Origin: an uncultured Clostridia bacterium
Lineage (GTDB): Bacteria; Bacillota; Clostridia; Oscillospirales; CAG-382
Length of the DNA: 18,384 bases
Reading direction: 5' to 3'
Assembly: GCA_947305675.1 (NCBI GenBank)
Contig: CAMZED010000018.1
Coordinates: forward strand, 1-18,384
In this document: in pieces, positions 14,128 through 18,384 of the stretch
How positions within the stretch are numbered: the first letter of the stretch is position 1
Layout of the letters: each line of letters opens with the position of its first letter
Translations under genes and position numbers: made by a program
The notes under the pieces: generated by a model
What the model was told of the DNA's origin: nothing
What the model saw: only the letters and a program-made list of their open reading frames with translations
Databases searched by the model: none

Positions 14128-15437
14128 TGCTCTTTAAGAAACTGCTCCGCACCGCCCGGAGTTACAAGGCACAGTTTATTTCGATGCTCATTATGATCAC
14201 GTTGGGCGTGGGCATCTTTCTTGGCTTCAATATGGAATGGCGAACCATTGAATATGATACTTCCCGGTTCTTTGAAAATACGAATTACGCCGATTACCGC
14301 CTTTATTCCGCCGGCGGCTTTACAAAAGAAGAACTCGAAAAGATCGTCGCCATCGACGGAGTGGACGCCGCAACGCGGTATCTTACCGTCAATCTCGACG
14401 TCGAAGGCAGCAAGAACAAGGCGCTTGCCGTGGACGTTTCGGAAAATTTCACCGTATCGACTTTTGTAGTTATCAGCGGCAATGAATATGATCCCGAAGG
14501 CGACGGCGTGTGGCTTTCGGACAAGTTCGCCGCGGCGAACGGCATATCGCTCGGAGACGAAATTTCGCTTTCGTTCCGGAACTCGGCGATCACCGGCAGG
14601 GTGTCGGGACTTATAAAATCCGGCGAGCATATGATCTGTGTTGCCGACAACAACCAGCTTATGCCCGACTACAATACCTTCGGTTTTGCATATATTTCTC
14701 CCGCCAAGCTGAAAGCCGCCGTGGAGGAAAGGCTTGTTTCCGGTTATGCCGAAGAACTCATTAAAAACGGTATGAGCGCCGCCGATGCGGCGAAAGCGTC
14801 AAAGACAATGCTTTCGGAAGAAGCAAAGACCGAAGCGCTTGACAAAATATACGCGCAAATAAATCTGATCTCGGATATGGGCAAAGCGGAGCTCGAGGAA
14901 GCGGTGAAGGCAGCGCTCGGCAAAACGATAATGGTCACATCCAAAGACGATCACATTGTTTATAAGGAAGCTATGGGCGAAGCCGAAGAGGGCAAGACGA
15001 TGGGTTCGATCCTGCCGGTATTGTTTTTGGCTATAGCGATCCTGACTATGGTCACAACAATGCACCGTATAGCCGCAAAAGAAAAACAGCAAATCGGAAC
15101 GCTTAAGGCGCTCGGCTTTAAAAACCGGCGGATCTTGCTGCACTATACGTCTTACGGGCTGTTTATCGGACTTACCGGGTCCGCGATCGGAGTCGGGCTC
15201 GGTTATCTCGTCTGCAAAGCGATAATGAGCGAGAACGGTATGATGGGAACTTATTTCGATATGCCCGATTGGACCGCCGCAATGCCCGTGTTCTGCTACC
15301 CGGTCATAGCCTTGACCGTCGCGCTGCTAACGCTGATCAGCTATCTTTCGGTGTTAAAACAGCTTAAAGGCAGCGCGGCTGACGCGCTTCGTCCCTACAC
15401 TCCGAAAGAATCAAAAAGAGCGTTGTCGAACGTCTGA
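14127..15437 (+). CDS. FtsX-like ABC permease, N-terminal part of a frameshifted gene
   Basis: This is the first half of the partner permease. From the ATG at 14127, which overlaps the ATPase stop, it has 436 residues; GAGGTGGAG lies just upstream, and GTG codons at 14121 and 14124 are less likely starts. Helix 1 (about 17-34) is followed by a large extracytoplasmic domain, then an FtsX core with helices near 290-312, 335-360 and 385-410. KEKQQIGTLKALGFKNRRIL is the typical coupling segment. The frame ends at a TGA (15435-15437) after RPYTPKESKRALSNV, just where relatives of about 790 residues continue. The continuation is intact one frame back, so this half is one piece of a double-FtsX permease and unlikely to work alone. 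Confidence 0.85.
   Translation: MLFKKLLRTARSYKAQFISMLIMITLGVGIFLGFNMEWRTIEYDTSRFFENTNYADYRLYSAGGFTKEELEKIVAIDGVDAATRYLTVNLDVEGSKNKALAVDVSENFTVSTFVVISGNEYDPEGDGVWLSDKFAAANGISLGDEISLSFRNSAITGRVSGLIKSGEHMICVADNNQLMPDYNTFGFAYISPAKLKAAVEERLVSGYAEELIKNGMSAADAAKASKTMLSEEAKTEALDKIYAQINLISDMGKAELEEAVKAALGKTIMVTSKDDHIVYKEAMGEAEEGKTMGSILPVLFLAIAILTMVTTMHRIAAKEKQQIGTLKALGFKNRRILLHYTSYGLFIGLTGSAIGVGLGYLVCKAIMSENGMMGTYFDMPDWTAAMPVFCYPVIALTVALLTLISYLSVLKQLKGSAADALRPYTPKESKRALSNV
15411..15420 (+). other. Frameshift site in the permease gene (A5 run)
   Basis: In the first frame the codons are TCA AAA AGA; the run at 15413-15417 has five A. Adding one A gives TCA AAA AAG AGC GTT GTC GAA CGT, which joins the two halves smoothly as SKKSVVERLRIFKNANF. 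A -1 slip of the AAA-decoding tRNA on C AAA AAG would produce the same protein. So the site is a one-base deletion, a read error, or a recoding or phase-variable tract. Confidence 0.8.
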
Positions 15438-15511
15438 GAATATTCAAAAACGCAAACTTCGGAGCAAAATGGAATCTGCGTGATCTTTCGCGGCATAAAA
15501 GCCGGCTTGCA

Positions 15512-16513
15512 ATGACGCTTTTCGGAGTGACGGGTTGTATGATACTTCTTGTCGGCGGACTCGGTATGCGCGATACCATGGCGGGGTTCCTCGACCTTCT
15601 GAACAATGATATTTCGACTTATACGACAAAGGTAAGTTTAAGCGAAAACGCGGACGCCGAAAAAGCAAAGGGACTTGCTACAGAGCTCGAAGGCGATTGG
15701 GAATCGTTATCCGGCATCAGCCTTGATGGCGACACCGTGATCCTTGACGTGATCCATAACGGCAAAGGACTTTATAACGTGGTGGACGTGAACAACGAAC
15801 GCATAAGTTTATCCGACGATGGCGTGTATCTTTGCCTCAGGTTGTCCGACAGGGCAAATATCGGAGATACTGTCGAGTTCTCGCCCTACGGCTCCGATAA
15901 GACTTATACCGCGAAGGTCGCGGGTTACAACCGTTCCATTATGACCGAAAGTATCACTATGACAGATTCTTTCGCCGATAAACTCGGCATAGAATACACC
16001 CCGACCGCGATATATACCGATAAATTATCGTCGGAGATAGAAAAAAACGATATTATCACCGGCAGGCAGGATCAGGCGCAATTGATGGAAAGCTTCAACA
16101 GTTTCGTTTCGATCATGGATACTATGGTGCTGATCCTGGTCCTTGCCGCGGTCATACTCGGCATCGTGGTGCTGTACAATCTCGGAGTAATGAGTTACGT
16201 CGAACGCTATCGTGAGTTCGCAACGCTTAAGGTACTCGGCTTCCGCGATAAATCCATAGGCAAACTGCTCATATCGCAAAACTTATGGCTGACGCTGATC
16301 GGAGTGATCATGGGAATGCCCGCGGGAGTCGGCGTGCTTCAGTGGCTTTTGAGCGCGCTTGCTTCGGAATATGAACTTAAACTTATGCTCGGGCCGCTCA
16401 CATATACCGTCTCGGTGCTCCTTACCTTCGGAACGTCGCTGGCAGTCGGGCTTGCGGTAGCGCGCAAGAACAGAAAGATCGACATGGTCGAAGCATTGAA
16501 GAACGCCGAATAA
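15512..16513 (+). CDS. FtsX-like ABC permease, C-terminal part of a frameshifted gene
   Basis: This is the second half of the permease, 333 residues from the first ATG. The true homology begins about 30 codons earlier, with ERLRIFKNANFGAKWNL and then RDLSRHKSRLAM directly before that ATG. It has a helix (TLFGVTGCMILLVGGLGM), an extracytoplasmic domain, then the second FtsX core, with helices MVLILVLAAVILGIVVLYNL, LWLTLIGVIMGMPAGVGVLQ and TVSVLLTFGTSLAVGLAV. ERYREFATLKVLGFRDKSIG mirrors the coupling segment of the first half, as expected of a duplicated permease. There is no ribosome site before the ATG at 15512 and no other start codon between the frameshift and it, so independent translation is unlikely. 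Confidence 0.85.
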   Translation: MTLFGVTGCMILLVGGLGMRDTMAGFLDLLNNDISTYTTKVSLSENADAEKAKGLATELEGDWESLSGISLDGDTVILDVIHNGKGLYNVVDVNNERISLSDDGVYLCLRLSDRANIGDTVEFSPYGSDKTYTAKVAGYNRSIMTESITMTDSFADKLGIEYTPTAIYTDKLSSEIEKNDIITGRQDQAQLMESFNSFVSIMDTMVLILVLAAVILGIVVLYNLGVMSYVERYREFATLKVLGFRDKSIGKLLISQNLWLTLIGVIMGMPAGVGVLQWLLSALASEYELKLMLGPLTYTVSVLLTFGTSLAVGLAVARKNRKIDMVEALKNAE

Positions 16514-16556
16514 TACGGCGGGATTTATAAAAAAAGTACACATTTGAATACCGGTA

Positions 16557-16585
16557 TTGAAATCGCGCGGTTTCCGTGTTAAACT
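16557..16585 (+). promoter_or_regulatory. Promoter and palindrome upstream of the GH32 gene
   Basis: TTGAAA (16557-16562), a 17-bp spacer and TAAACT (16580-16585) form a reasonable promoter. A perfect 12-bp palindrome, AATACCGGTATT (16547-16558), touches the -35 box and could be an operator, as is common for sugar-utilisation genes. No regulator gene is adjacent. Confidence 0.5.
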
Positions 16586-16649
16586 TGTACGTGGTAAAAC
16601 ACAGAACAGTCCCGTCGCAGACGGATTGATTAATACGTGAGGCTGAAAT

Positions 16650-17738
16650 ATGACAGATTATACAAAAAAGCCGAAATTTCATTTTCGCCCCGCGAAAGGC
16701 TGGATAAACGATCCTAACGGGTTGGTTTGGTTCAAAGGATGGTATCACGTTTTTTATCAGCACGCTCCGGATCACGAGGTCCCGTGGAAACAGCCTATGC
16801 ATTGGGGTCACGCGAGGACAAAAGACTTTATCAGTTGGGAAGAACTCCCCGTTGCGCTCGCACCCGGCGCGCCTTATGACGGCGGAGGGTGCTGGTCCGG
16901 AACGGCGATAGTCAAAGACGGAAGACTTTATTTGTTCTACGCCGCCATAACAGCCGTATCGACGATCGCTGTCGCGGTGTCGGATGACGGTGTAAATTTC
17001 AAAAAGTACGAAGGCAATCCGGTAATATCGGGTTATCCGTCTGACGGAGGGCCGGATTTCCGCGATCCCGCGGTTTGTCGGACGGATGACGGTTATTGCT
17101 GCGTCGTGGCGTCGGGCAATCCCGAGAAGAAAACCGGTAACCTTCTGCTTTATAAAAGCGGCGATCTGTTGAACTGGAACTATTCCGGCGTTATGTGCGA
17201 ATGGAGCGGGTGCAAATACGCCGAGTGTCCTTCACTGGTGAAGGCGGAAAACGGTCTTTATCTGCTTTCCGCTTCGGTTTGTCCGCTCGATACCGATCAT
17301 TATTTTTCGGTAATGTACGGCGCGTTTTCGGGAAACAGGTTTACGATCGGACAGGTTTCGGAAATAGATAAGGGACCCGATCAGTACGCCGGTCAGATCT
17401 TCCGCGATAATGCGGGCAGAAACATACTTATCGCCTGGATCCCCGGCTGGAAGTACGCGGGCTTTGCCGAAAGAGATATCGGATGTATGTCCGTCCCGCG
17501 GGAAATCAAACTGAAAGACGGCCTGATCACGGCTTTTCCGGTAAAGGAATTGCAGCACCTGATAAAAACGGAAGATCCCGCGGTCAGACGTACCGGAAAA
17601 GGATTTGTGATCGAACGTCAAGGCAGAGAGCCCTGCGTTTACGAAGGCGACGTACGCGACGTTCACATCATTCGCGACGAGTATATACTCGAGGTTTTCG
17701 TAAACGGAGGCGAATCGGTCTGCTCGGTTTTGCTGTAA
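16650..17738 (+). CDS. GH32 beta-fructosidase (sucrose/fructan hydrolase) with shortened C-terminal domain
   Basis: This is a family 32 glycoside hydrolase that splits sucrose, sucrose-6-phosphate or fructans. The five-blade propeller carries the expected residues: nucleophile D21 in WINDPNG (18-24), CWSG (81-84), transition-state D139 in FRDP, and acid/base E192 in AECPSL. No signal peptide is seen, so it acts in the cytoplasm. It has 362 residues against about 450-500 for the family. PVKELQHL (303-310), which starts the linker to the beta-sandwich, is followed after only about 40 residues by EYILEVFVNGGE, the final strands. So most of the C-terminal sandwich is missing while its end is kept. 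GAGG at 16639-16642 supports the ATG. No sugar transporter or kinase is nearby. Confidence 0.9.
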   Translation: MTDYTKKPKFHFRPAKGWINDPNGLVWFKGWYHVFYQHAPDHEVPWKQPMHWGHARTKDFISWEELPVALAPGAPYDGGGCWSGTAIVKDGRLYLFYAAITAVSTIAVAVSDDGVNFKKYEGNPVISGYPSDGGPDFRDPAVCRTDDGYCCVVASGNPEKKTGNLLLYKSGDLLNWNYSGVMCEWSGCKYAECPSLVKAENGLYLLSASVCPLDTDHYFSVMYGAFSGNRFTIGQVSEIDKGPDQYAGQIFRDNAGRNILIAWIPGWKYAGFAERDIGCMSVPREIKLKDGLITAFPVKELQHLIKTEDPAVRRTGKGFVIERQGREPCVYEGDVRDVHIIRDEYILEVFVNGGESVCSVLL

Positions 17739-17745
17739 AAGATAA

Positions 17746-17985
17746 ATCGTAACGCCACACGGCGGCTTTTGGGCGCGTCTGCGCGTGCAGATTAAATACA
17801 CCTTCCGCGACCGCAGTGCCGAATGCGACGTGCCGAAATACGTCCTGCAAGCCATCGTGGACGATATGCTCCCCGACATCCGCGAGTTCTTTGAATCCGA
17901 AGAAGGCAAACGCGAGTTTGAGGAATGGAAAAAGCAGCGCGAGAATAAACCGGCTGTGAAAGAAAAAGAACGTAAGAAAGAATGA
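17746..17985 (+). pseudogene. Small orphan reading frame, perhaps a 5'-truncated gene remnant
   Basis: This frame is open from 17746 to a TGA at 17983-17985. The only usable start inside is GTG at 17785, which would give 66 residues, but it has no ribosome site. The translation looks like real protein: IKYTFRDRSAECDVPKYVLQ, an acidic middle (VDDMLPDIREFFESEEG) and a strongly charged tail rich in K, E and R. I do not recognise the family. The frame begins right after the GH32 stop, without a promoter, and is followed by a hairpin. It may be the tail of a gene whose 5' end was lost by recombination, possibly from a mobile element given the XRE gene beyond. A real small GTG-started gene cannot be excluded. 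Confidence 0.45.
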
Positions 17986-17990
17986 TTTTT

Positions 17991-18012
17991 GCCGCCGGAG
18001 AAATCCGGCGGC
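17991..18012 (+). terminator. Hairpin, probable terminator
   Basis: A perfect 9-bp stem, GCCGCCGGA (17991-17999) with TCCGGCGGC (18004-18012), closes a stable GAAA tetraloop. The T run is displaced (ATAATTGTTTT), so terminator strength is uncertain. Confidence 0.6.
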
Positions 18013-18068
18013 ATAATTGTTTTGCATTGCTTTTATTTTTGCTTAATTGCTTGTTTAGAACTGCTTTC

Positions 18069-18096
18069 TTGTATGGTTTGGAAGATTTGATATAAT
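18069..18096 (+). promoter_or_regulatory. Promoter of the XRE regulator
   Basis: TTGTAT (18069-18074), a 16-bp spacer and a perfect TATAAT (18091-18096) lie upstream of an AGGAGG ribosome site at 18127-18132. Confidence 0.65.
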
Positions 18097-18142
18097 AGTA
18101 TTGCAAGGTGAGTTATATCACATTTCAGGAGGAAAAGAAAAA

Positions 18143-18384
18143 ATGAATATTGGAGCGATAATCAAAACAAAAAGGCGGGCAAAAGATCTGACACAGGAGC
18201 AGTTGGCCGAATATCTGAACATTTCTGTCTCAGCGGTTTCTCAGTGGGAAAGCGGCAAAACAACACCAGATATTTCGCTGCTCATTCCTCTTGCGGAGTT
18301 TTTCGATATTACTCTTGACGAACTGCTCGGCAGAACGCCGGGCGAAAAGGAAAGGGTAATTAACGAATACAATGAAAAGCATAT
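18143..18384 (+). CDS. XRE-family HTH transcriptional regulator, partial
   Basis: Eighty codons are visible before the window ends, with no stop. The N-terminal helix-turn-helix is clear: MNIGAIIKTKRRAKDLTQEQ, then LAEYLNISVSAVSQWESGKT, then PDISLLIPLAEFFDITLDELLG. This is the Cro/C1-type DNA-binding domain at about residues 5-62. The part beyond, EKERVINEYNEKH, often leads into a helical or TPR-like C-terminal region in such proteins. AGGAGG at 18127-18132 lies 10 bp before the ATG. The surrounding DNA is more AT-rich than the genes to the left, which hints at a different origin, perhaps a mobile element starting here, but this cannot be shown from the window. Confidence 0.93.
   Translation, partial: MNIGAIIKTKRRAKDLTQEQLAEYLNISVSAVSQWESGKTTPDISLLIPLAEFFDITLDELLGRTPGEKERVINEYNEKH

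Noticed and set aside
1..18384. CRISPR array, tRNA, rRNA, transposase or defence island
   Set aside because: No regularly spaced repeats, no tRNA or rRNA signatures and no transposase or nuclease motifs were seen by eye; a tRNAscan or profile search was not possible.

Overview
The window looks like chromosomal DNA from a low-GC-phylum but roughly half-GC anaerobe of the class Clostridia, probably uncultivated and gut-associated. I infer this from the gene families: a Rrf2/IscR - IscS - IscU - CysK cluster, an aldo/keto reductase carrying ferredoxin clusters, a MacB-like ATPase with a double-FtsX permease, and an XRE regulator. Strong sigma-A-type promoters and AGGAGG-type ribosome sites agree. 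No rRNA, tRNA, CRISPR array, transposase or defence cluster is visible. Most genes are housekeeping, and I found no clearly new multi-gene system. The unusual material lies in gene remnants, a frameshift and several structured leaders.

Left part (1-4364): a Na+/phosphate symporter with a PhoU-like tail reads leftward off the window edge. It is divergent from a PhoB/PhoR-type two-component pair, with a candidate Pho-box-like repeat between them. Fused to the end of the kinase gene is a headless piece of an ABC ATPase gene (Walker B to stop), a deletion scar.

Sulfur block (4371-7778): a bidirectional terminator is followed by a leftward Rrf2/IscR-like regulator. A divergent control region holds a consensus promoter overlapped by a palindromic operator, then a roughly 300-nt hairpin-rich leader, then iscS - iscU - cysK. 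Together these make cysteine, strip its sulfur and assemble Fe-S clusters. A uridine-kinase-like gene follows and ends at a very strong terminator.

Leftward operon (13018 down to 8502): a flavodoxin-like protein, an aldo/keto reductase with two 4Fe-4S motifs, an unknown two-helix membrane protein, a YjbR-fold protein, an MscS channel and TcdA. Several genes overlap by 4-8 bases. The operon starts from a good promoter at 13074-13102.

Right part (13237-18384): an ABC exporter operon follows a promoter whose leader carries two near-identical GTTAGC...GCTAAC palindromes 90 bp apart. Its permease gene is split by a one-base frameshift in an A run. Next come a GH32 beta-fructosidase with a shortened C-terminal domain, a small orphan reading frame without a good start, a hairpin, and an XRE regulator truncated by the window edge. 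The intergenic stretch 13103-13236 shows nothing beyond the elements listed.
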